NCBI GenBank assembly: GCA_034509425.1 | Contig: JAVTVJ010000541.1 | Span: 744,001 to 808,000, forward strand | Source: Eopsaltria australis | Lineage: Eukaryota > Chordata > Aves > Passeriformes > Petroicidae | Direction of reading: 5' to 3' | DNA: 64,000 bases | Shown here: piece after piece, positions 46,281 to 57,600 of the stretch | Numbering within the stretch: position 1 is the first letter of the stretch | How the letters are laid out: each line of letters starts with the position of its first letter | Notes under the pieces: model-generated | Seen by the model: only the letters and a program-made list of their open reading frames with translations | Databases searched by the model: none | What the model was told of the DNA's origin: nothing | Position numbers and translations under genes: made by a program

Positions 46281-46490
46281 ACAGATTCATAGCTCATTGC
46301 CAGAAGGGACCATTATGATAATCGATCTGACCTCATACAGAACAAAGGTCACAGAAGCTCACCCAGAAATTCCTTCAACCAGGCTATAAATTGTACCTTT
46401 TTTCTTTCTTTTTTTTTTTTTTTTTAAGACATTAAAGATATTCAGTCTTTAAGCAAAGACTTTATGTGATGAAGAATTTACGATGTTTAG
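46281..46490 (-). mobile_element. Diverged CR1 LINE 3' fragment, inserted in reverse
   Basis: The plus strand reads ACAGATTCATAG, then GCCAGAAGGGACCATTATGA, then TCTGACCTCATACAG, CACCCAGAAATTCCTTCAACC and, after a T-run, AGACATTAAAGATATTC and GTGATGAAGAATTTACGATG. This is the same order as the reverse complement of CR1 3' ends. It is the best preserved of the three copies at its 3' terminus. It is 5'-truncated and interrupted by a 17-bp poly-T at 46409-46425. Confidence 0.8.
46409..46425. repeat. Poly-T tract, 17 bp, inside the CR1 copy
   Basis: A homopolymer preceded by TTTTTTCTTTC. It interrupts the CR1 alignment and may have expanded after insertion. Confidence 0.9.
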
Positions 46491-48013
46491 TTTTTTCCTA
46501 CTTAGATATTCCTCTGGTGAAGTCTGCAAATTCTTAACAGAGGAATTAAGTTTATTTTTATGTTGCTTTTGATTTCTTAATTTAAATTAAACTTTCAGAC
46601 AGAAATATTTAGCACTGTCTCTAATTTTTATTTATAGGACATAAAATATTTTTGACTAGCACTGGAAATATATCTGTTTCATCATGTTTTCTTCAAGCAA
46701 ACTCTTTTGCTGTTGTTGATGGTGGAGCCAGAGCAGATTTACAGTGACCAACACTGATGTCAAAATAAATGTGTAATAAGCATATACTTACAAAGTCCCT
46801 GGTTGTTAAAATGGCTACAAGAAGTGAATTACTGAGCCAGTTCATGGGAATCTTGTAATGCATTTGTCTGGAAGAGGAAAGTGAAGCAGAGAAAGAAATC
46901 GCCCTTTCTGGACAAGTCAGGTTCACATGCCAAAGGTAAATCTTCCATTACCAATGAGTGAAAGTGTGCTGTAAAATAAGTGAAGGTTGTGAAACTAAAA
47001 AATCACAAGTTGTAACAAATTCCTGAAAATAGTGTAGCAGCTTGCAAAGATAAATGCACAGGTTTTGTGTTTGTTTTCCTGTCTATTTTATAGCACATGA
47101 GGCTAAATGTGCATCAATCAGGTCCATACACTGACTTAGGTGCTTGAGCCAGCTTGGACCAGTGTGGCTCAGGAAGGAGTCACAGACCTGCCACAGCGGT
47201 TTGGAGCTCTGTGTGACCTGGGAGAGAGTGACAACCTGCAGAGAGCAGGGTTTGGTCAGGGTTATGTTGCTGGTGATTCCTGAGCTGAGTAAGGTTGGCT
47301 CAGGTCTGTCTTTGTTTTGCTGTAGTCACAGAGAAGAGTGCAACATGCCCATGGCAGAGTTCTCAGCAAGGTTTCATGGGGCAGGGATCATCTTTACACG
47401 ATGCTGTGTGGTGCCTGAGAATGGAGCTCCAATCTCAGATGGGGCTGTAGACACAAGCCTAATCTAGGTAATAACAGCTTGGACTGTGAGTTCATTGGAG
47501 TCTGTGAATCAGTGCTGAACAGAGATGCTTTCACCTTTCCACTGACTTGCCTCATCTCCCAAGACTGAAAGGACAGCAAGGGCTCATCCCAGTAAAATCT
47601 CGTTTCTGACCACAGGACATCAGCTGTGCTCTTTCCTATCCCCTGAAAAATAACATAGCACTGGAAAATGACCCAACATTAAACAGCATCACAGTGCTGG
47701 AAGCCTTTTCCCACTCCCAATTTTATGACCTTAATTAACACAGGCCAATCCATAAATCAGATCAACACCAGGAGATAACAATGAATCATGCTGAAGGCAG
47801 CTTTAATAGGAGCCTAATCCCCCAAAGAAGTGGACAGTACTGGCATTTTAAATGCACGTGTGAGGTTGAAAGGGAACAGATGTCCAACTGGGGCTGCTGC
47901 TGGCAAGGGTAAGTCTGCAGGGCTGTTGCATTTCCAGAGAGAAACCTGTTTTGACATCTTAATGGCAAGAGTGTCTGGCAGCAGATGATGGAGTGGTGAT
48001 AAATGCTGCTTCC
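46491..48013. other. Spacer, no gene seen
   Basis: AT-rich to about 46700, then mixed. The ORF at 47144-47467 (107 codons) has no domain. No repeat was recognised after the CR1 copy. Confidence 0.5.
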
Positions 48014-48295
48014 CTCCCCGGGTGATTGCTGGGCAAGACGGGGACGCTCTCAGGTTCAGCGTATCTGGCAGAACGCCGTCACCACCTCGCCGGGGTGTTG
48101 AGCAGGTCGGGGCAAGAGGGAAGGAAAGCTGTAGGAGTGACTGTCTGGAGAGCATGAGAAACTGAAAAGGAAATGTAGATGGAAAGGAAGAATTTCAGGC
48201 TTTCCCACCATGACTTCAACTGGTAACTTGCCAGGAGCCCAGCACAGAGTGCGCACAGAGGAGCGGACAGAGAACGCCTTCTGTAACACGGCTGA
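48014..48295. promoter_or_regulatory. CpG cluster (candidate regulatory element)
   Basis: About thirteen CpGs occur in about 280 bp, most of them (CGGGG, GACGCT, AACGCCGTC, CTCGCCGGGG, GTCGGGG) within the first 100 bp, in an otherwise CpG-poor spacer. It has no TATA box, splice donor or ORF consistent with a promoter-linked exon. Opposite-strand ORFs at 47814-48155 and 48056-48346 reflect composition. Confidence 0.35.
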
Positions 48296-51200
48296 GGAAT
48301 GACAGCAGGATTGGCAGGCCCCAGGCCAGCTGGCCCTTACTGACAAGCTCTCTGTGTGTGGGGTGCCTGGTTTTCCTGCAGGGCCTTCTGTGGCTATTCC
48401 AGCTGGGACAGCCAGCAGCCCATAATTAGGATATCAGGGCTGCTTTCAGTTAGTTTCCTGCTCCCAAACTTGAGTATCTGCTGGTTAAGTGTGGGTCCGC
48501 TTTGAAAAGTGAGACAGCAAAACTGTGCCGTGGTTACCACTGCACAGAAAGCCAAATTCACATTCACCGTCCTTACTGGGAAGATGCCCACCTGCCCTAT
48601 GAATCCAGCTCAATCTGAGAATCAAGTTTACTGGCAACTTGCACACAAAGAGTGCCTTCACCTTGAGAGACGTCATACCAGTGCCTCGGCAGGAAGTGTC
48701 TCCAGGTTGCCTGCTCCTGGGCTAGCTAACTCCTTAGCACAGTTTTACATGTTTGGTTGTGTGGGGCTGAATGAAACAGCACAGTGGAAATGTATTCTGG
48801 AATGAACTGCTGCAGCTCTGGTTTTCCTGAGAGGCAGATCAGATTTTGTGGAGAATCATCACCCCTTTAATGAAGGGTAATTGATGGGCCTGAAGAGGGA
48901 CCTCAGATTGCAAGCTTTTCCAGTTCTGGGACTGTAAGACCCTTCTGTATGATCCTTCACACAGATGCCTCTGTCCTGCTGAAGCAGAGGCCACGAGGAG
49001 CCCTTTCCATTGTAATGAGCATCTTGGTGCTCTGTTCAGCAGTCTTGGAGGGTGTCCAGCTCTTCCTGAGCTGTAGCCATGGATATAACTGGTGCAATGG
49101 AAAGGAAATCTTATGACAAGTGGGGGCCATTCCAGTATTCCATCAGGGCCTTCACAGTGTTCTGCATATCTGCAGTATTTCCCTCCCCTAGCTGTGCTAC
49201 TCTTGGGGCAAACGGGTGGAAAAGACAGAAGATTGTGTACAGTGTATTGTGAGAGCACTGGGCTGGGACATCCTCACGTCTTCACAAGGGTCTGCTGTGA
49301 CCTCACTCTGTGAAGCATCTGTGACTTCTTTAGAGAATGAATCTCACTGATAGCTGGATGAATATCCCCTAGGGCTGGAGCAGCAAGCATTTTTTTGATG
49401 CCATTGCTTAGCTGAGGAGTTATCGTGTGTAGCAAACAGACACAGTGGGAAAAACCCCAAGGATATATTTTAATTACATCAAAATTCAGATCTATCTGCA
49501 ACAGAATTGCTCTTGATTTAATTTGCCCATACGAAAACATTTTCACCTTTTTATTTAATTGTAAGTGTAGGTCCTTTTAAATGAAAATTTCCATTTTGAA
49601 AACAAACTCTGGCCTAAATATGATTAAGACAGTCAACATGAAATGTTTCAGCATTTTCAAAATTAGATATTTAACTGTGAACATTGTCATTAGAATATTT
49701 AAAGAAAATGTCATCTTTTTCTGAGTCCAACCTGTTTAACCTAATTTTTCCAGCAAGCTGTGAAGCTCCTTTATAGAGATGGCCTAGTCTAGGATAAGAG
49801 AGTTTAGCATTGGAGTCTCTTCACTCTCAATAATATGGAGCAGAATATCTAAATGTTTATAGACTCCATGTGGAGGAATACTTTGGATTTCCAGTTTGTT
49901 GTTTTGTAAAGCTTCAGGAAGATATAAATGCAAAACAAAGCTAGAGACCCAGGCGTTGTGGAAACATCAGCGGAACTTTCAGCCACTGGTTCTCTCACGA
50001 AGGCCTCACTGTATTCTCTGTGGTGAGTATTTGGCAATCATTGCACAGCCTGCCTGCCAAAATGGCTCCTGGCCTGATCACCCACAGGCAGAGCCATGCA
50101 GCTGTCCCTGCACGCATCTCTGACAGGACTGAAGGCAGCTGGCCCCAGCCACCCCTGGAATCATGGAAGCCGGGAGCAAAAGGCACTGACTGCCTCTGGT
50201 TTAAACTCCACCCTGTTGGTCTTTATTTCAACCCACAGCAGTGTCTGCATTGCCAAGGTCCTCACCCTGCCCAAAGTCCCTTTGGGCATTGCCCTGTGGC
50301 GCCAGGTATCCACAGAGGGATATTGCTACAGGGGTGGGTGGCTGGGCAGAGCTCTGTTTTTCTTTTTGCTCTTGTTCCTGTGGTTTGTCTCCAAGGATTG
50401 CATGTGTTTCCACCCTAAAACAGTCTTCAAGTACTCTGTATTTAGGAAGAAGGTAAAGGACTTTATATTTTGGTTTATAACTCAGAACTTCTATTCCTCC
50501 CCAGAGTCACATAAACAAATTTCTCATTGAGTTACTCCCAAAATAGATCCTGCTCTTTCAGCTACTCAAAAGCAATCTCTGAATTTGTTTCTTCTCCTTA
50601 GATTGTGGGTTTTCTTTCAGTTCAGCCCCATGGGTATCAGGAAAGCTCACGGAGTACTTGCAAAGCCCTGCCAACCAAAACTGGATTTATTATAGATTGA
50701 TTTAAGAGTTGCCTGAATGACTTGGAAATTCAGGGACAGGAACTGTACAAACACTTGGCAAAGACACATAGGAGGGTTTCCTCATCTGCAGAGCTGATCA
50801 GGCAGGGAGTAGCAGATTTTTGTGAGTAACAACTGTAGTGTAAAATGGAAAGGCCTGAGTGGAGAACATTTATAGCTGGACTTGGTTTGAGGGGATACAT
50901 TCATGACACTTGAAACCTGATCTAGGTTTCCTTTCCAGGCTTCTGTATGCAACTGGTAGATTTGCTTAACAAGACTCATGCTGCAATATGGGTATCTTTT
51001 TTATTTCCCCCCAACTTCAGCCCTCGTATCCAATCTAAAGTAGTCTGTGAGACAAGAAAAAGACCAGCATCTCCAGAAAGATCTTGTCAGAGGTGCCCAG
51101 CAATCAATTATCTGATTAGACTCAGAGGAAGCACTCGTGCCCTCCTCTGACTCTTGGTCATGATTCAGGTATGCCCTTGATAGATGTTTCAGGTATGACA

Positions 51201-52032
51201 TTTTGGTTTTGAGTGGCTTGCTTAAGGAGAACTCCTGCCCTACCTTGAAGCTCCATCACTGCCTGGTAGAACTAGATGGGAGACTTACCATTGGGAGAAT
51301 TAATTTATCATTTTACCATGCTTTTTTATAGCCTATGTGTTTGCAATTCATAGTTTTTTCAAGTTCATCCATCTCAGATGGGGTGAGGGCCAGGCAGTAC
51401 TCAAGCAGGGGATGAGTTCTCTGACCCTTTGTGCCAGTCCAGCATGGCAAAGGGGTGGAGCACAAGGACAGAGCCATTTTATGATGGCCAGAGATCTTCC
51501 TGGCAAACCTTACTGAAAGAAAGCATCATGGACATGTCCTGTGAGCGTAGAGGGAGCAGAGTACATGTGACTAAAACTCAGAGCACTCTAGAACTCCCTA
51601 GCTAGAGGATGGTGCCCTGCAGTCTTTGTCACTGCTTTGGGAGGGTGGAGGAGGATGGCATCTTCCCTTTGGACACCCTGGGAAAGGGCCACGTCAGAGC
51701 CTTCTGCTGAGAGGAGCTGGGTGGGCTGGAGGCCTGCAAGAAGGTGCAGAGCTTAAGGCCTGTGGGATGTCCAAGAACATATTTCTCCTCTACACTCCTG
51801 CTGGTCTGTAATTTCTGCCCTGCAACTTTGCAGTGTAAAACACAGTCCAACAGAAAGGTGCATTCAATATCCTTGCATTAATTTGAATTTGGGTGGAGGG
51901 AACTGCTGACTGAAGCCCTCCATGAAAACAATGGGTAGGGCTGGGTAGCAGATGCTGTGCTCACATTGCTTATTTAGACAGCTTTGCTCATGGAGCATTA
52001 CATGAACATAGAGCTGGCCAGGGCTCCGTGGT
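48296..52032. other. Spacer, no gene seen
   Basis: Non-coding. Three overlapping plus frames at 50020-50530 are open at once (to 144 codons), the signature of stop-poor sequence rather than a gene. One of them has a hydrophobic run (FFFLLLFLWFV) encoded by a T-rich stretch. No domain or splice context was seen. Confidence 0.5.
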
Positions 52033-52584
52033 GTGCTGCAGATGGGAACATGGGACCCTGGCTCTGAGCCTGGGGCTGCAGGGGTGGAGTGGGAACGTGC
52101 AGCACACAGAGGCTGCAGGGGCTATGAGCCATACCCGTGGCTCCATCCTGCTGTGCCAGCAGCCCTGGGCAGAGTGGGCAGTGCAGGATTGGACCCTGCT
52201 TTCAGCAGAGGAAGCGATGGCATGAAGTGTGCAAACCCATGGTGGAACATGGGGATAAAAATCTGCCTGCCTGATGCCTGCAGAGGATTCAAGGGCATGG
52301 TAAGACAGACACAGCTTATAGAAGTGGCACCTTTCTTATTGTGTTTCCCCTTCAGAGTCCAGATCATTTGTGCAGTTGGAAAGCAATGGCCCTACTGCTG
52401 CAGACTAAGCACTCACCAGCTCTTCAGTCTCTGCAGGCAAATTGGGTCCATCCAGGAGGCCAAGCTCGACTTTGGGGCCAGGAGGGTTGTCTGTGATCTG
52501 TGTGCCAGAAATGCTGCCTACACGACTGGCTGGGAGGGAGTGGGGGAGCTCAGCTGCCTGTGCCTGGTCCTCTGTGCAGCCTAA
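52033..52584 (+). other. Orphan ORF, 183 codons, unrecognised
   Basis: Outside the CpG island this is the longest plus-strand frame. The peptide is rich in Gly, Ala, Trp and Cys, with no signal peptide, membrane segment or known motif. The local GC content is high and neighbouring frames (52028-52225 and 52442-52678 plus; 52122-52367 and 52405-52590 minus) are open too, which favours a compositional explanation. I would not call it a gene without transcript evidence. Confidence 0.12.
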
Positions 52585-54398
52585 AGCCAAGGCACGTTTT
52601 CACCAGAGTAAAAGCAAATTCTTAGCTCTGGTGTTTATGCTGGTATGGGACATTGGCTCCTTTGGAAATAAGCCATGAATTCCTAACACATGTGAGTAAC
52701 AGTTAACTGCACAATTGTTGTTTCACAATCAAAAGACTGTGCATGTAGGAAATGGGGCTGCAGCTTTATTCACCCCTGAGGGCCAGCATGGGGCAACTTG
52801 CATGGGCACTCTCTCAAATACATTTGGGACTGCAGGAATGACTCTCTGAGTTTTTCTGCTCTCTTCTCCAATGATGTCTTTCCTGCCCAGCCAAATTTCC
52901 CACTGGCTTCAGAAGAGGACTCTTCAACCATTTATATTAAATCATTTCCCATTATCAACAGGAATTATTCATTGCTGTATTAGGAGGAAAAATGTAAACA
53001 GCAGATAAATCTGCCACTCCAAAATGTTTCTAAGATAACATATCAAACATTAATTTAGTCCCTAGGCCATTTTTTTCTAGAAAAAAGAAAAAAATTGAAT
53101 ACTATATTTACAAAAGAGGCCTTTGATGTATAGCATACATTTTATTACTAGTGTATTTTTTCCAACGGCAATGGGATTTTCAACAGCAGTAGGATATGTT
53201 TTAATAATTAAAGGGATTTAGCTTCACTGCACAGACATCCAGCTTCTGTTCTCACTTACAGACTACAAATCATGCATAGCTTCAGTGATGTTGATGCTAT
53301 TAACTTGGTGCAAACCCAGGGTTTGTGAGACTTGCGGCAGCCCCTTTGTGGTTTTGGTTTGTGGCCATTTCTGGGTGCTTTCCAGTGTTAGCTGTAGCAG
53401 AAATCTTGCAGTGCCAAGGGTGAGCCAAGCTTGCTGTTATTTCTAGGCCTCTGTGCAAAGTACAGATGCTGGGATAAGCAACAAAGCTGAACCTTTGGTT
53501 TTCCCTGAGGGATCTAATCTGTGAGAGGATCAAGGTTAGAATTTGAGTCTGGCATTTCTGTATGGCCACCCCATAGCATGGGAAAGTCAGATTCAAGTTT
53601 TGGTTCACCAGCCTTAGAGTGGATGTTTGTGAGGCACAAATTTTGGGGAGATGCCCTCCAAAACTTGGCAATATTTAGATCTGGGGGTTTGATTCAGGCA
53701 TGAGTGTGAATGCTCAGTTCCACTGGATGTCACCACTATCTTCCCTCTATGGAGACATCCTTTGCTCTTCTAACTTTTCCTGACTCCTTTCAAACACCAG
53801 ATCTTGCTTCTCTTTGCCTCCCTAGTTCATCCTCAGTGGCCCCCAAAAAATCACATCCCATTCTACATCAGCTCTGGAATCAACTGATACACTGTTCATG
53901 ATGTCGCTCTGTGCATATGGATTCCTGTCTTAAAAATTATCTTTTTTAACCAGAGGATACAGCATTATCCTAATTTCTATTACATGGTGCTTGACTAATT
54001 ACCCAAAGTAGTGTCAGTCATATATTTTCTGCATTTTGAAGTGATTTCCAGCTAGTCTGACTGTGGTGGTTCCCATCATTTGTATGCGTGTAGTTAGCTC
54101 CTGACTTCCACTCCTGAGGCTTCTGTGGGAATTAGTTCCAGAGGGTAATGATGTGTTTAGTAATGAGATTTACACCACAGGGAAGAAATGAAATCAGGTC
54201 ACTGGTGCATCCATCCAGGATGTTCCTGCCATTTAGTTTCCTCCAAAAATAAGTCTCAACACAGGTATTGACTGCAGATTCTTGAGTTCAGGAATGTGCA
54301 TTCCTGAGAGAGTTTCCTGGCAGGTCAACTATGAAAGGAGGCAGATTATAAATAAGGCATTTCAGAAAATATTCACTGTGAATGGGTGATTTCATAAT
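52585..54398. other. Spacer, no gene seen
   Basis: Non-coding, with an AT-rich patch at 53030-53220. The ORF at 53300-53671 (minus) has no domain. Confidence 0.5.
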
Positions 54399-54416
54399 CC
54401 TCCTCCTCCTCCTTGC
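54399..54416. repeat. CCT trinucleotide repeat, about 5 copies
   Basis: TCCTCCTCCTCCTCCTT lies just left of the purine tract. Its strand asymmetry is opposite (pyrimidines on the plus strand), so the two could pair. Confidence 0.85.
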
Positions 54417-54421
54417 ATCCC

Positions 54422-54655
54422 TCAGAGAAAGAAAAGAGAAGAAAAGAGAAGAAAAGATGAAGAAAAAGAAAAGGAAAGGAAAGGAAAGGAAAGGAAAGGA
54501 AAGGAAAGGAAAGGAAAGGAAAGGAAAGGAAAGGAAAGGAAAGGAAAAAGAAAAGAAAAGAAAAGAAAAGAAAAGAAAAGAAAAGAAAAGAAAAGAAAAG
54601 AAAAGAAAAGAAAAGAAAAGAAAAGAAAAGAAAAGAAAAGAAAAGAAAAGAGAAA
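54422..54655. repeat. Purine-only pentanucleotide microsatellite, compound
   Basis: An irregular GAAAAGAGAA lead-in (54427-54470) is followed by 15 perfect AAGGA units (54471-54545) and 21 perfect AAAAG units (54546-54650). Apart from a single T at 54458 the plus strand is all purine for about 230 bp. Long lysine/glutamate (plus) and phenylalanine/serine (minus) ORFs across it are artefacts of the repeat. Such tracts can form triplex DNA and are usually highly variable in length. Confidence 0.98.
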
Positions 54656-57600
54656 ATTAGATATTTTCCTTAGGTGTTTCATGCGTATTTCGCACGACTA
54701 GGAGACAATTTTAACATGACTTCTTGTGTCAAAGGGCAAACCAAGAAGGACAAAGGCTGGTGTGTGGAGATGTTTCAGGCTGCAGTGTAGTATCTTCCTT
54801 TCTAGCCCTGCCACAAAGGAAGGCTTGAGGGCTTGCAAACACCAGAACAGAGAGGGTAGGAAGGTAGTGAATCGTGGCATGACCTCGAGCAGGAGCCAAA
54901 TTAAGCAAAGCTTACAATCCCAGTCTTGGCTGAGGAATGAGTTTTTTCAGTAGGAAAGAAAAAAGATATTGATCCATCCATTCAACCAGAGATATGGAGA
55001 GCAGCTATTCTTAGGAGAACTGCATCTGATTTCACGTTCTTCCTATCCCCTGCTTCAAATGCATGGCTTTTCTCCAGCATGGCTCAAAATGGAGATCTTT
55101 CAGCTTTTTGCGTAGCCTGTGGATTAATTCAGGGATGGAAGGCAGGACCTCCCAGCCCTGCTGTTGACTCCAAGGTAGTTAACACATTTAACACTTTGGG
55201 GCCAGCTTTGCACTGCTAGAGGGCTGCCATGACTTTCTTTGGGTGGCATCTGGTCTTAGGCTAGGGAAGTAAAAAACTAATATTTTTGCTGCCCTGGGAA
55301 TTTGTCGCTTAAACTCTGCCTGTTGCCACATGAACTGCTCCATTTATATCCCTACGTTGTGTGCTTATGACTTTTTATAACTGCAGAGAAAATACGCAGA
55401 GCCTATTTCCCACCCTGGTCATGGCAGAAGAGTGACTTTGTGGTGATTCCTGCCCTGTCTTTAGCAGGAGGATCCTGTGTGTTTGGTTTGCTGCTGATCT
55501 CCTGCTGGACAGACCAAAACAGCCGCACTGGGAGGGCTGGTTTTCCCTGCCAGTGTGTGTGAGGCTGTAAATAAAGCAGGCTGGAGCTGCTGTAGGGCTC
55601 ACAGGCACAGTGGCCATTGTTGTGCCTGTGGTGAAATTGCCCTTGGTTCTTTTGTGCTGAGCAGAATATGATGTGAGCCAACACAAATGGCTCTCACATG
55701 TTTTCATTGGTGCAAATGAGGCATTCAAGTATAAAATGAGGCAGTTGCAAGTTGATCAGCTTGAGAGCTGAGGCAGAAAGCTCTGGATAAGGATAATCGC
55801 TTTGGACAAGGGTAATAGCTTTGCACAAAATAACACAAGCCTCACTGATGAGCCCTAGGAAGGCTCATGCTGATTTGTGAAACAGATCTTTAAAAATATC
55901 TTCTGTAGGCAGAGCTGGTTAGAAAACCTTTTAAATGAAAGTAAAAGCTTTCTGTCAAAAATGAAGTTTATTCACCAGAATGAAATAGGGTGTAATTGCA
56001 GGTTTTATTTCTCTTGAACAGCTTTTTAAAAAAATAATTTCATTTTCATGTGGAAGTGTTACTTCTGCTCAGAAAGTGATGCTTGCACATAGTTCCACTG
56101 CTTTGTTCCAACTGGCAAAGTTAGAATAAAAAAATTATCTGGTTTTCAACTGACAAGAGCTTAAGGACAGTTAGAGGATGGGGAACAAAGCAAGTCTTTG
56201 TTTTCTCACCCTTCCCCCTGCCTGTGCCCATTTTTTTTGGTCTAATTTTCCTACAGGGAAGCCGTTCTTTCTTGATGGGGAAATCTGGAATGAAACTTTC
56301 TTGGAAATTATCTTTTTCCTAATATAATAGAATTTTGTTTGTAGGATCTCGGACATTCAGATTCAGATTCTGGACCCCATCTCCTCTTAGAATATGTTTC
56401 ATTCCAGACCTGAATGAGGTACTTTTTCCCACTGAAACTTTTTCATTCGATTGACTCAAAACTGACCAGCAAGAATTTCAGTCAAACATGCTTGTGTTAC
56501 CTACTTGTTTATTCAAGGGATCAGAATGTGCTAAGAAAGGATTTTCACCTTGACAAAAAAGGAAAAGAGGAGAAGTTGGGTGCTTCCAAAGAATGGGAAT
56601 GTACTTTGGATAACACCAGGATGATTTCAGCAGGCTCAGAGACATGGTTTCTCATGAACTCTGTCCAACTCCTCACTGTGAGCAGGCCAAGTGCCTTTAG
56701 GGGCTGCCCCTGAGATAATGGTTATACAAACTGCTGGCAGGATTTACTGCCTTCTATGGGTGCTGCATGAGCTTCTGGTGAGTTACCTGTCTACCCAATC
56801 CACTGCCATGACACCTGTCTGATAATACCTCTTTATTCTGCCAAATGGGAGATCATTTCCCAATGACCCTTTCTTTTGCTATCACCCCCTGCCCATATAC
56901 AGTGTTCTGGCCTTCACAAATATATTGTTATACAAGTTGGTGTTTTGTTCAGGTCGCCTTCCCTCCTTACTCTGGCTAATTAATAGCACAGTGAACTTCA
57001 GGCTGCTGGTTCATGTAACGCACAACTGAACTGATGAATCATGTACATCTAGTAAAAAAAGTATGTCTCTTTCCCAACATGGAAACTTTTGCTTTCAGAA
57101 ATCTGTCTCAGACTCTGAAAATTCAGAATGGCTTTTTTTCTGAAAGTTGAACAGTTTTTTGGCAGAAAATAGCTCCCTTCCCCCAGACACTATGAATTAC
57201 TATGTGCCTTCCTCATGCATGCCACTTTATACCAACTTCTTCAGTAATTATGGCAAATACTTTTAATCTGTTAAATTACAAGGTTTTGAAGAAAAAAATA
57301 TTAAAACATAGACATTATATAAAAATGTTGTTAGATTTCAAAGGAAAAAGTTTTGATGTAAATAGCCCACAGTAACATCTGTCATGCTATACTTCTTTAC
57401 AACCCTCGTCCTTCAGGGAATGTCAGAAAGAAAATGAGACAAGTTCAGAGGACTAGGATGCAGAACTCTTGAACTGAAGATCTGTCTATATATCAGTGTT
57501 GCAAAATTCACATTTCACATGTTATAAATCTGGACTGGAGTTTTAGCCCCTGCCTACCGCAGTCCCAACAGAAAGGAGACCATTAAAGCAATTGGAGAAA

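Noticed and set aside
54382..54682. Lys/Glu-rich (plus) and Phe/Ser/Leu-rich (minus) ORFs
   Set aside because: They are pure translation of the pentanucleotide microsatellite.
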